A stretch of 64,000 bases of DNA from a bacterium D16-50. GTDB taxonomy: Bacteria; Bacillota; Clostridia; Lachnospirales; Lachnospiraceae. The DNA lies in the NCBI GenBank assembly GCA_003612485.1, contig RAZA01000017.1, positions 19,956 through 83,955 on the forward strand, given 5' to 3'. Positions 1 to 9,539 of the stretch are shown piece by piece. Made by a program: the position numbers and the translations under genes. Within the stretch, counting starts at the first letter, position 1, and every line of letters starts with the position of its first letter. A model generated the notes under the pieces. It was not told where the DNA came from. It worked only from the letters and a program-made list of their open reading frames with translations, and made no database searches.

Positions 1-1
1 G

Positions 2-568
2 GAAGCCCTTGCGAAGTATTCCGAACAGAGCTTTGATTTGATACTGCTTGATATTATGCTTCCCAAAATTGACGGGTTTGGTGTCTGCGAAGTTATCCGG
101 CAAAAATCAGATGTGCCTATCATCATGCTTACGGCATTAGACGACGAGGGGAACCAGCTTAAAGGCTTGGACTTGCAAGCTGACGATTATATCACAAAGC
201 CGTTTTCTATGCCTGTACTGTTACGGAAAATCGCCGCTGTCCTACGCCGTTCATCAAAGCAGAATGATATTCCGCAGACCATGAGCTATAAGGATTTAAC
301 ACTGGATTTAGAGGGGTACAAGGTTTATACAAAGGAAGAAAGCATTGATTTAACGCCCCGCGAGTTTGAAATACTGCGGGAACTGCTGATACACAAAGGC
401 AGAATTTTAACGCGGCAAAATCTGTTACAGACACTTTGGAAGTATGAGTTTTTCGGGGAAGAACGGATTGTTGACACACACATAAAGAACTTACGGAAAA
501 AACTTGGTGCTGCTGACTACATAGAAACGATTAGAGGGGTGGGATATAGAATTGATAAAGAAGATTAA
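2..568 (+). CDS. Response regulator, OmpR/VanR type (5' end cut by window)
   Basis: The reading frame is open from base 2, so the N-terminus lies outside the window. The visible 188 residues hold the end of a receiver domain, with the phosphoacceptor aspartate in LLDIMLP and the conserved KPF lysine, followed by a C-terminal winged-helix domain (LTPREFEIL, then VDTHIKNLRKKL). This is the OmpR/PhoB class of cytoplasmic transcription factors, closest in style to VanR-like regulators on mobile elements. It overlaps the histidine kinase gene by 17 nt, indicating translational coupling. The target is not visible; the lipoprotein gene at 2102 is the nearest candidate. Confidence 0.93.
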   Translation, partial: EALAKYSEQSFDLILLDIMLPKIDGFGVCEVIRQKSDVPIIMLTALDDEGNQLKGLDLQADDYITKPFSMPVLLRKIAAVLRRSSKQNDIPQTMSYKDLTLDLEGYKVYTKEESIDLTPREFEILRELLIHKGRILTRQNLLQTLWKYEFFGEERIVDTHIKNLRKKLGAADYIETIRGVGYRIDKED

Positions 569-1955
569 AAGTAAATTGTCGGTAAAAGTCTTTTTGATTA
601 CATCAATACTTATGGTGGCTTGTTGCTCTGTAACATATTTGTGTATAGCCCACTTTGCCCCGTATATTTATTCCCATGATTTAGCAGAAGTAAAAGAATT
701 AGCTGATATGCTATCAGAGGAATTATCTCATATCCCTAAAGAGGAAGTGCAATATTTCATTCAAGGGTATAATGATATTCTTACAAAGCAGTATGATGAT
801 GAGTTTGCTTTTCACCTATTTCAAAGCTCTGGCAATGAAATAGCCCTTTCAGACTTAAATGAATTTACTGGCAATAAAATTGATGATTATAAAAACACAG
901 ATACGACAGAGGCATATAAAATATCATTTGCGGACAGCACAGAAGCATATATTTTATTGCTTGCCAAAAATACCAACAAAGAAAGTCAAGTGGTTTTAGC
1001 ACTTCAAAAGACACTTCCTATATTGAGCGTTGCTATTTTATTGGTATCTGTAATTGTTGCTTTTTTCTATACTTGGTATATGACAAAGCCAATTAAAAAG
1101 ATAAGCAAATTATCAAAGCAAATGGCTGATATGGATTTTAGCGGTTTATGCCCTACTAACCGTACAGATGAAATAGGGGTGCTTTCTCATAGCTTAAATG
1201 ACCTGTCAAAGAAACTGGCGGCTGCTCTTTCAGAGTTACAGGAAGCCAATCAAAAGTTACAAGCTGATATTGACATGGAACGGCGGCTTGAGAAACAACG
1301 GGTAGAATTTTTTGCGGCAGCTTCCCATGAATTAAAAACGCCTATCACCATTATCAAAGGACAGCTTCAAGGTATGCTCTATCAAGTGGGACGCTATAAA
1401 GACCGGGAAACATATCTTGCACAGTCTTTGGAAATTACGGACACTTTGGGAAAAATGGTACAAGAGCTTTTAACAATATCCCGATTAGATACTCCGGGTT
1501 ATACTTGCAAAAAAAGCAATCTTAATCTTAGCAATTTCATAATTGACCGCGTTACAGCGTTTGAAGATTTATTCATGCAAAAGGATTTGACGGTTGAACA
1601 ATCCATATCCCCGGAGGTTTATATTTTAGGCGATATGCAGCTACTTCAAAAAGCATTGGATAATCTTTTAGGAAATGCGGCGGCGTATTCGGGAGCCGGA
1701 AATCAAGTATTGATAAAGTTATGGAAAGAAACTGAAACGACAACCCTTACGATTGAGAATACAGGCGCACATATCCCCGACAAAGCTATTTCCAGACTGT
1801 TTGAACCATTTTATAGGGTAGACCAGTCAAGAAACAAGCAGACAGGCGGCACAGGATTAGGATTGTATATTGTAAAAACGATTCTTGATTTACATGGTGC
1901 GAAAATTGAAATCGCTAATACTATTCAAGGCGTTATCGTTTCCGTACAGTTTTAG
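552..1955 (+). CDS. Sensor histidine kinase
   Basis: This is a membrane sensor kinase of 467 residues. It has a first transmembrane segment at about 12-36, an extracytoplasmic domain to about 155, a second membrane segment at about 156-178, a HAMP linker, a HisKA domain with phosphoacceptor His259 in ASHELKTP, and a C-terminal ATPase domain with the N box (NLLGNA) and G box (GGTGLGLYIV). The start is a TTG codon inside the end of the response regulator gene. The pair is probably an accessory sensing system of the integrated element. The extracytoplasmic domain is not one I recognise, so the signal is unknown. Confidence 0.92.
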   Translation: MIKKIKSKLSVKVFLITSILMVACCSVTYLCIAHFAPYIYSHDLAEVKELADMLSEELSHIPKEEVQYFIQGYNDILTKQYDDEFAFHLFQSSGNEIALSDLNEFTGNKIDDYKNTDTTEAYKISFADSTEAYILLLAKNTNKESQVVLALQKTLPILSVAILLVSVIVAFFYTWYMTKPIKKISKLSKQMADMDFSGLCPTNRTDEIGVLSHSLNDLSKKLAAALSELQEANQKLQADIDMERRLEKQRVEFFAAASHELKTPITIIKGQLQGMLYQVGRYKDRETYLAQSLEITDTLGKMVQELLTISRLDTPGYTCKKSNLNLSNFIIDRVTAFEDLFMQKDLTVEQSISPEVYILGDMQLLQKALDNLLGNAAAYSGAGNQVLIKLWKETETTTLTIENTGAHIPDKAISRLFEPFYRVDQSRNKQTGGTGLGLYIVKTILDLHGAKIEIANTIQGVIVSVQF

Positions 1956-1967
1956 CACTTATATTTC

Positions 1968-2001
1968 AAAGGCGGCGAGCTTTTTCAGCTTGCCGCCTTT
2001 T
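1968..2001 (+). terminator. Intrinsic terminator after the two-component genes
   Basis: A 14-bp stem (AAAGGCGGCGAGCT against AGCTTGCCGCCTTT, one G-T pair) with a short T-rich loop is followed by a TTTCT stretch. It lies 13 nt after the kinase stop codon. Confidence 0.75.
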
Positions 2002-2101
2002 CTATCTCCACATAAAAAACATATTCAATTCAAAATAGATTCAAGTTAGGGCAGTATTCTTTAACTGTACCCGGAAAGGGCAACAGAAAGGAGCTTCTAC
2101 T

Positions 2102-3454
2102 ATGAAGAAATATTTAACAATCATTCTTGCCACCCTTTTAACCATGAGTGTGTTTACAGGGTGTGCAGGGCGAAGTCGTTCGCCGGAACAAAACAACGTA
2201 TCAACCACCAATTCCCCTATTGCTACTTCTGAACAGGGGGAAATGCCGGACAATTCCTTTAGTAAAGAGGAATATCAAAAATTGTTGGCTCTGCAAATAG
2301 ACGGTTATGAGGATATGACTGTTTCAGATTATCGGAGCCATGTTGCAAAGTTGACAGATACAACAGAATACAGGGATTTGTTGGAAAGGTTTTGGAAAAG
2401 CCAAATCCTCTACGGAGTAAAAGATACCAACGGAACAGCCTCATTCTTGTTTTATGTGCTGCCACTTACAGGAGATGAATGGAAAACCCAAAATTTCAGC
2501 GAGGAAGTGAGGACTTCTAATTCGGCAGATAGCGCAAGGCTGGAATATTCATTTTCCTTAACTATTTTAGACGCTGATACGCTTACTATTCGGGAATACA
2601 ATACTACCCGCCTAAATGTGATAAAGGGTATGCAGGATATATTAGGCGATAAGACAGCCCCAGAATTGCAGAATACTAATTCCATATTGGCTGATATTCA
2701 AAACAATACGGATAATCTGATTGAACAATTAAAAACAGAAGAAATTGAAATCTCCATTGAATACGCATATTTTCCGGCTTCCGTACAGGGTATAGACAAA
2801 GAAAACGGTCAATCGCAAGGAAACAGCGAACAGGAAACCCGCGTATATTCCAATGGTACGGAAGAAGATTATCGTTCTCTATTCACTTTGAAAACGCCCG
2901 ATTATCAGAATACGCCAATCAAGGATTTTAACACTTCTTTGTTGGCGTGGGCGAATGAAAATCGTGAAAGAATGGAAAGAATTGATGAAGATACTAAATT
3001 CAATGACTTTTCCGTTACTTTGACCGCCGAGGAACTTTCTTTTGTGAGGTTGACGGTATTTTTATCCGGCATGGAGAATGGCAAAGCGATTCAGAGCAGC
3101 TACACCGAAACAGAATTGAAGCCTTACTATGGTGAATATCTACCGGAAAAAATCACCAGTGGAAACCTTGATGTGGCAAGGTGTAATTTATTCTATCAAT
3201 TTTCTTACCGCATTTCAGAAACAGAAACAGTCACAGTCGGTGAACGTGACCGCCAAATTGAAAATATGATAAATGCAGTACAAACATTTTGGGGCGATAT
3301 GGACGTTGAAAGTGCATTGAAAATGAGTGAAAGCGATATAGTGAAAAAACTGGAAGAGATTGCAGCCATATATACCACAGACCATATAACTATCACTATC
3401 AACAAAGACCAAATCCATTTTGAACGCATGGACGAAAGGGCATATAGAAATTAA
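2102..3454 (+). CDS. Putative lipoprotein of unknown function
   Basis: The 450-residue product begins with a lysine-containing signal peptide and a lipobox (VFTGC, Cys at about residue 21). A Ser/Thr/Asn-rich linker typical of surface lipoproteins follows. The rest is soluble and polar, with two stretches of similar composition (about 50-215 and 250-440) that could be two copies of one fold. I do not recognise the family. A good ribosome site (GAAAGGAG) precedes the ATG. It follows the two-component genes after a terminator, so it may be their regulatory target or their sensory partner. The base composition is AT-rich like the rest of the element. Confidence 0.75.
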   Translation: MKKYLTIILATLLTMSVFTGCAGRSRSPEQNNVSTTNSPIATSEQGEMPDNSFSKEEYQKLLALQIDGYEDMTVSDYRSHVAKLTDTTEYRDLLERFWKSQILYGVKDTNGTASFLFYVLPLTGDEWKTQNFSEEVRTSNSADSARLEYSFSLTILDADTLTIREYNTTRLNVIKGMQDILGDKTAPELQNTNSILADIQNNTDNLIEQLKTEEIEISIEYAYFPASVQGIDKENGQSQGNSEQETRVYSNGTEEDYRSLFTLKTPDYQNTPIKDFNTSLLAWANENRERMERIDEDTKFNDFSVTLTAEELSFVRLTVFLSGMENGKAIQSSYTETELKPYYGEYLPEKITSGNLDVARCNLFYQFSYRISETETVTVGERDRQIENMINAVQTFWGDMDVESALKMSESDIVKKLEEIAAIYTTDHITITINKDQIHFERMDERAYRN

Positions 3455-3569
3455 CAGATACAGACTCTTTTTTGAGGTAACAAACAACTACACTTTTTAT
3501 TATCTGCCGGACGACGGCAAAGAAAAAAAGCCGTCGCAGAGCAGAGGTTTTTTCACACGCCTATTCCTC

Positions 3570-3610
3570 AACGGCGGCTTTTGAGAAATCAAAGCCGCCG
3601 TTTCTTTTTT
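3570..3610 (+). terminator. Intrinsic terminator after the lipoprotein gene
   Basis: A perfect 12-bp stem (AACGGCGGCTTT against AAAGCCGCCGTT) with a 9-nt loop is followed by TCTTTTTT. It ends the transcript of the lipoprotein gene. Confidence 0.85.
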
Positions 3611-3672
3611 GTCTATTGGCTATCTGCAAACGCTCTTAATGAAAGGTACGGCGGCTAAAGGAGGTAGCCGCC

Positions 3673-3783
3673 ATGAAGCACATACCCTATCGACAAAATC
3701 CGACGGTCATTGACTTATCAAAAAAAGCCCGACCACCGCCGGGAACCTCTCTACCCTTGAATATGAACTGTCTAATCATCTAA
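3673..3783 (+). CDS. Small ORF, 36 residues, unknown
   Basis: A 36-codon frame starts at ATG 3673 behind a strong ribosome site (AAAGGAGG, 6 nt spacing) and ends at TAA 3783. The product begins MKHIPYRQNPTVIDLSKK and has a proline-rich middle. It lies between two terminators, in a position where Tn916-like elements often carry very small genes. No family is recognised. It may be a leader-type ORF, because a terminator hairpin starts 19 nt after its stop. Confidence 0.4.
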   Translation: MKHIPYRQNPTVIDLSKKARPPPGTSLPLNMNCLII

Positions 3784-3801
3784 ATACTGCTTACAATACC
3801 C

Positions 3802-3837
3802 ATACGCCTGTCCGGGCTTTTCGGACAGGCGTATTTT
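3802..3837 (+). terminator. Intrinsic terminator or attenuator before the sigma factor gene
   Basis: A perfect 13-bp stem (ATACGCCTGTCCG against CGGACAGGCGTAT) with a 7-nt loop is followed by TTTTGCTG. It lies between the 36-codon ORF and the sigma factor gene. Confidence 0.7.
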
Positions 3838-3958
3838 GCTGCTCAAAAATTTTTTTGAAAAAATTCCGAAAATCTTCGGCGTTTTTTTCAAAAGGCAGTA
3901 TTGCCCCGCGAAAAGGGGGAAGCACCACCAACTTTCCAACGAGAAAGGGGGTGAGAAT

Positions 3959-4390
3959 GTGGAACCTAATCGCAGGGAGTTTATAAAACAGTGCGCTTTC
4001 CAGAAGTTTTGTAATACGGTACTGCACAATGAAGCGTGTGACGCTCACAAAGAGCTGCACAGGCATAAGGCAAAGGAAGTTACCTTTTCCGACTTGACCT
4101 TAGAAGAAGCGCGGCAGCTTCATACCTTTGATGAATATTTCAAAGGGGAAACCGCCTTTGAAAGAGCCGGGAAGAAAATCACGCCGAAGCTGCTTCTTGA
4201 AGCAATCCGTACTTTGCCAGAAGAAAAGCGCAAAGCCGTACTCCTGTACTATTTCGAGGGAATGAACGACACCGAGATTGCGGAGCTGTTCGATACGTCG
4301 AGAAGCACGATACAGTACAGGCGGACAAGCTCTTTTGAGCTGCTAAAAAAATATCTGGAGGAAAATGCTGATGAATGGGACGAATGGTAA
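3959..4390 (+). CDS. Sigma-70 family RNA polymerase factor of an integrated element
   Basis: The 143-residue product ends in a sigma region 4-like helix-turn-helix (LRTLPEEKRKAVLLYYFEGM followed by DTEIAELFDTSRSTIQYRR). It resembles the small sigma factor encoded by Tn916-type elements, which controls element genes. The frame is open further upstream, but the GTG at 3959 with AAGGGGGTGAG before it is the best start, because the upstream part overlaps a terminator. It overlaps the next gene by 20 nt. Confidence 0.85.
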   Translation: MEPNRREFIKQCAFQKFCNTVLHNEACDAHKELHRHKAKEVTFSDLTLEEARQLHTFDEYFKGETAFERAGKKITPKLLLEAIRTLPEEKRKAVLLYYFEGMNDTEIAELFDTSRSTIQYRRTSSFELLKKYLEENADEWDEW

Positions 4391-4631
4391 CGAACCCGGC
4401 TACCCGGAAAAAGCCCTTGTTCCCTATCCTGTCATTTTGGCAGCGACAAAGGGCGACCCGGACGCTATGAAGATTGTCTTGCAGCATTTCAGCGGCTACA
4501 TAGCCCGCCTCTCCATGCGGAAGCTGTACGACGAGCGCGGGAACGTCTATTTCGGCGTAGACCACGACATTCGGGAACGGCTGCAAGCAAAACTGATGAT
4601 GGCTGTCCTCACCTTTAAGGCAGAGGAATAA
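4371..4631 (+). CDS. Helix-turn-helix protein of Tn916 type
   Basis: This 86-residue protein matches the small HTH proteins that follow the sigma factor gene in Tn916-like elements: the conserved part reads VPYPVILAATKGDPDAM, then IARLSMRKLYDERGN, and ends in a helix rich in Ala and Leu. The role in those elements is regulatory. The ATG at 4371 has GGAGG at 9-nt spacing; another ATG at 4365 is too close to the site. The gene starts inside the end of the sigma factor gene. Confidence 0.82.
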   Translation: MNGTNGNEPGYPEKALVPYPVILAATKGDPDAMKIVLQHFSGYIARLSMRKLYDERGNVYFGVDHDIRERLQAKLMMAVLTFKAEE

Positions 4632-5108
4632 ACCGCAACGGCGGCGGGACGCTTTCTCTCTCCCCCTTTTCCGTTCCGCTGCTGACGCGGCAACAAAGCC
4701 CTTCTGAACCTTGATAAAGAAAGCGGCGCAAGATAACGGCGGCGCAGCATAGGGCAAATCGGATACGTTCCTTTTGCGCCGAGCCATACGGCGGGTGCGC
4801 CATGACGCTATCCGGGTGAGGTTATCCCCGCCCGGATAGCCGAGCGACCAACACCGCGCCGGAAAGCAAGTGTAGCGGCTTGCGGGCGACGACACGCAAA
4901 ATATACAATGATACTTCCTTACAGCCACAGTCCGAGCGTTAAGAGCGTCGCAGGCAATGGGTAGGGCTGCATGAGAACCATGCCGGGGTGAAATTCCCAT
5001 GAGGTTATGCTAATAACCGTCCGATTAAAGCCTTTGTTTTATTGAATAGTGGACTTGCTGCTATTCATAGACTGTATTATATGTTTGCGAAAGAAAGGGG
5101 GATTTTCT
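4632..5108 (+). other. Intergenic stretch with structured sequence, no gene seen
   Basis: This 477-nt gap is GC-rich and full of inverted repeats. The clearest is a hairpin at 4976-5006, with arms AACC and GGTT, CATG and CATG, and an apical GTGAAA segment. I see no ribosome site and no convincing reading frame on the plus strand. A 273-codon open frame on the minus strand looks like a composition artefact. The region could hold an origin, a structured RNA or a decayed intron. I cannot assign it. Confidence 0.45.
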
Positions 5109-5276
5109 TTGACGCAAAACCAAACGCCCGTTACCACAACGGAGCATAAAATAGGAAAAGTTACTTACCTTGTATGTTCGTCCGCAAGTGAACGCGCAAC
5201 GGACACACTGGATAAAAAGATAAAGAAGCTCATTCGCAAAGACATGGAGCTGAACCCCGCAAACGCCCGGAAATAG
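5109..5276 (+). CDS. TnpW-like transposon-encoded small protein
   Basis: The 55-residue product reads through a conserved middle (HKIGKVTYLVCSSASERATD) into a lysine-rich C-terminus (DKKIKKLIRKDM). It matches the TnpW family that lies next to large serine recombinases of Tn4451-like and other clostridial elements. The function is not established. The TTG start at 5109 has AAAGGGGG at 7-nt spacing. The recombinase gene follows 100 nt downstream behind its own promoter. Confidence 0.78.
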   Translation: MTQNQTPVTTTEHKIGKVTYLVCSSASERATDTLDKKIKKLIRKDMELNPANARK

Positions 5277-5298
5277 GGCGTTTCTTCACATTTTATAC

Positions 5299-5327
5299 AT
5301 GACACAGGCAGCGGTATGTGGTATAAT
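5299..5327 (+). promoter_or_regulatory. Promoter of the serine recombinase gene
   Basis: The -35 box is ATGACA (5299-5304) and the -10 box TATAAT (5322-5327), with 17 nt between them. This is a near-consensus vegetative promoter 50 nt before the recombinase ATG. Confidence 0.72.
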
Positions 5328-5331
5328 ATAG

Positions 5332-7053
<1,722 letters not shown>

Positions 7054-7066
7054 CATACATCAAAAA

Positions 7067-7113
7067 GAGGTAAGATAACGCCCTCTGCAAAAAAGGTTAC
7101 GTTATCTTACCTC
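7067..7113. repeat. Perfect 14-bp inverted repeat at the right end of the element
   Basis: GAGGTAAGATAACG (7067-7080) and its exact reverse complement (7100-7113) are separated by 19 nt. The right arm touches the point where homology to the interrupted recombinase gene begins (about 7114-7116). It could be the recombinase binding site at the element end, a terminator for the recombinase gene, or both. No T-tract follows, which favours an end site. Confidence 0.6.
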
Positions 7114-7368
7114 AACAAAATTCGTCCCGGAGAAGCCGTCATCCACATAGATATCATAAATCTCCATGTTGTCCTGTTTTCGGATAAAAGAGCGGATCAT
7201 ATCCCTTTGGGAACTGATGCTGTTGCTTTCTGTCCTGCCGAATCCTTTGGCAGTGCCAAGCCTTTTTTCATCGTCATTGACATGTTTGTCCCCTGCATCT
7301 TTGGCAGAAATATCATCCCTGCTCAGCCGAAGATAAACGGCGGCATTATAAAATTCTCTCCCTTTCAT
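7102..7368 (-). pseudogene. Serine recombinase N-terminal remnant, interrupted by the element
   Basis: The first 84 or so codons of a second serine recombinase are present, with AAVYLRLSRDD, SISSQRDMI and VDDGFSGTNF. After TNF, where members of this family continue with an Asp-Arg-Pro type segment, the frame runs into the element's terminal repeat and stops within five codons. A ribosome site (AGGGGG) precedes the ATG at 7368. The missing part should lie beyond the left end of the element, outside the window. The Tn4451 family is known to insert into resolvase-like targets, which fits. Confidence 0.85.
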
Positions 7369-7434
7369 CTATGGCCCCCTGATTCACAAATGTCAATAAG
7401 CTTCTTGCTCCCAAAAAGGGCTTTCCCCATAAAT

Positions 7435-7707
7435 TTACACCAGAATCTGCGCCCTTCTTCTAGCAAGCAGTATCATGCGGTCATCAATTAAATCCTCCGT
7501 TCCCTCCGCAAATCCCGTCTGTAAAATGTACTCACCCACATTCAGCGCAAAGGGATTCCCTGTCTGTTCAATAAAAGAACGAATCCGGCTCTCCACGCTC
7601 TTTCCCGTGTCGATCACAATGTCCTCCGCATTGGCAAGTTTATCCCGCTCCAGTTCCATTATGTTCATAGTCTGCATATGCTGTAATTGTTCGATTGTAG
7701 GCAACAT
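7435..7707 (-). CDS. DUF6870-like small protein of an integrated element
   Basis: The 90-residue protein begins MLPTIEQLQHMQTMNI and has a central segment ending in RIRSFIEQTGNPF. It resembles the short proteins found just upstream of serine recombinases in clostridial elements (DUF6870, recognised from memory). It lies 66 nt upstream of the broken recombinase on the same strand, so the two form one older recombination module. Function is unknown. A GGGGAGG ribosome site precedes the ATG. Confidence 0.65.
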   Translation of the reverse strand: MLPTIEQLQHMQTMNIMELERDKLANAEDIVIDTGKSVESRIRSFIEQTGNPFALNVGEYILQTGFAEGTEDLIDDRMILLARRRAQILV

Positions 7708-7765
7708 CCCCTTCCCTCCCCTATTACCTTATGCAGATACCGGATTGTCCCATGTGCGGAACTTA

Positions 7766-7801
7766 CCCATCCCTCCTGAAAAGGATTTCCGGAGGGATGG
7801 G
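7766..7801 (-). terminator. Hairpin downstream of the ABC exporter operon
   Basis: A perfect 11-bp inverted repeat (CCCATCCCTCC against GGAGGGATGGG) with a 14-nt loop lies 24 nt after the stop of the second exporter gene. No T-tract follows on the minus strand, so termination is only a possibility. Confidence 0.35.
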
Positions 7802-7824
7802 CTGCCGCCATAACAATGCACCCT

Positions 7825-9444
7825 TTACAAAACCACATGACTAAGTTCTTTTCCGCCGCGCATCCGAATGACTCTGTCGGCAAATGCCCCCTCTTCCTCC
7901 CGGTGAGTCGTGTAAATAACCGTAGCTTTGCTGCTTCTAATATAATTCATTAGCTTTTCGGCGTGTTCCTTGTCCAAGGACGCCGTAGGCTCGTCAAGAA
8001 GAATGATCCGCGCCTTGCTGTTGGAAAAGGCTCTGGCGGCATTCACCCTCTGTTGTTCCCCTCCTGAAAGCTGGGATACGGAGGAAATTTCACGGTCTGA
8101 AAAATCAGAGACCCCCACGGCGTTTTTTATTTCCTCCGGGCTGATCTCACTGAAGCTGCCCATTAAAATATTTTCGTCAATGGCAGCTTCATAAAGCTGA
8201 GAAGCGGCGGGCATATATGAGAAAATGCCGTTTTCTCTCAAATATTCAGCATCATTTGCGGGAGATTTGCCAAACAGTGTTATACTGCCGGATGTGGGCG
8301 CATACATACCCATAATACAGCGAAGCAATGTGGATTTTCCGCTGCCGTTTTCACCCATGATTGCAATATGCTCCCCTTCTTTTATACTGAAATTGATATC
8401 GGACAAGATTTTTCTGCCCTCTGCTTCAAAACATAACTCTTTGATCACGCAAGCGCAGCTATTGTCATAATTTTGAGATTCCTTTTCTCTTTTCAGGCTG
8501 AAAAGCGCCTTGCCATTGTCAATCGGCACGGTATTATATGGGATATAGGCCGCCATCTGCTGAATATCTTGCGTTTGGCTTCCTGATTCTTCAATAATGC
8601 TTTTAACGGAAGCCAGATTTCCTCCTGATATTTTTACACTGCCGGGCAAAATTCCTAGAACGGGATAAATAAATCCGCTTACCAGTTCGCTGATTACTTT
8701 CTGCAGGGAAATATAAAGATTGTTCTTTTTAAGCTGTTGGGCTTGAACACGGAAAATATCCCTTCTTGTTTGGTCAAAACGGCTTTTTAGGATGCTTTGC
8801 AGGCTGTTCATATTGATAAAGTCCGCTTTATACATAAGCTCCTGGATATTTTTATTTTTCTCAGCTTCAAAGCCCTGAAGCCGGGAGGCATATTCTTCGG
8901 ATATGCCGTTGATCTTTTTGCTTGCAAAAACAGTGATACCTATATGAGCCAAAATAAAAAATAAAACTGTAAAATGGACATTGACCGATAGAATCAGCAG
9001 AACGGCTATTACGATCACACTGATTACAAGCCTAATAATCATAACCCATAGGGAAAGCGCGGAATCGGTAAACGCGGTCATATTCTGGAGCAGATCCTTA
9101 TCATTGTACTTTGCCTCTCTTTCACCGTAGGGCAGCCCGAACAGATCCTTGTACAAATCCGCAGAACCTCTGTAAATAAGGTTTGCGCACATTACATTTC
9201 CGTATACATTTATCACGTAATCTAATGTAAGCATGCACAAAGTTGCTGCAATCAATGACAAAATCATCAACGGAGTTACGCTCATGCCACTTTCTATTTT
9301 GCCCATAATAGATTGTATCATAAAGGGCACGGTCAAAGGCAGCGCAAAGGATATCAAAGAAAACACCATCAGCAAAGCCGCAAATTTCAGCTTATGATTT
9401 TTTAATATTATGGCTGTTGATTTCAGTCTGTTTAACATCTTCAT
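7825..9444 (-). CDS. ABC exporter half-transporter, second subunit
   Basis: This is a fused permease-ATPase of about 539 residues. An N-terminal membrane domain with about five or six helices is followed by a nucleotide-binding domain with Walker A GENGSGKST, signature LSGGEQQR, Walker B with catalytic Glu (IILLDEPTASLD) and the switch His in TTHRE. The ATG at 9444 has GGGAGGG at good spacing; earlier in-frame starts at 9477 and 9522 are possible. It follows the first subunit by a gap of under 100 nt, so the two probably form a heterodimer. The substrate is unknown, with drug or peptide export plausible. The AT-rich composition differs from genes after 11940. Confidence 0.88.
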   Translation of the reverse strand: MKMLNRLKSTAIILKNHKLKFAALLMVFSLISFALPLTVPFMIQSIMGKIESGMSVTPLMILSLIAATLCMLTLDYVINVYGNVMCANLIYRGSADLYKDLFGLPYGEREAKYNDKDLLQNMTAFTDSALSLWVMIIRLVISVIVIAVLLILSVNVHFTVLFFILAHIGITVFASKKINGISEEYASRLQGFEAEKNKNIQELMYKADFINMNSLQSILKSRFDQTRRDIFRVQAQQLKKNNLYISLQKVISELVSGFIYPVLGILPGSVKISGGNLASVKSIIEESGSQTQDIQQMAAYIPYNTVPIDNGKALFSLKREKESQNYDNSCACVIKELCFEAEGRKILSDINFSIKEGEHIAIMGENGSGKSTLLRCIMGMYAPTSGSITLFGKSPANDAEYLRENGIFSYMPAASQLYEAAIDENILMGSFSEISPEEIKNAVGVSDFSDREISSVSQLSGGEQQRVNAARAFSNSKARIILLDEPTASLDKEHAEKLMNYIRSSKATVIYTTHREEEGAFADRVIRMRGGKELSHVVL

Positions 9445-9539
9445 CAATTGTTCCCTCCCATATAAGCGGCATTTCATTCTTGCCTCCCACAGCCAGTTAT
9501 GCCGTTTATCTTGTTTTTGCAAAAGATTTCATCACCACA

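Noticed and set aside
4179..5000. 273-codon minus-strand frame
   Set aside because: It opposes the sigma and HTH genes, lacks a ribosome site and resembles no family.
4797..5030. Complete group II intron
   Set aside because: A GTGCG and a domain V-like hairpin occur, but the span is far too short and other domains are not recognisable.
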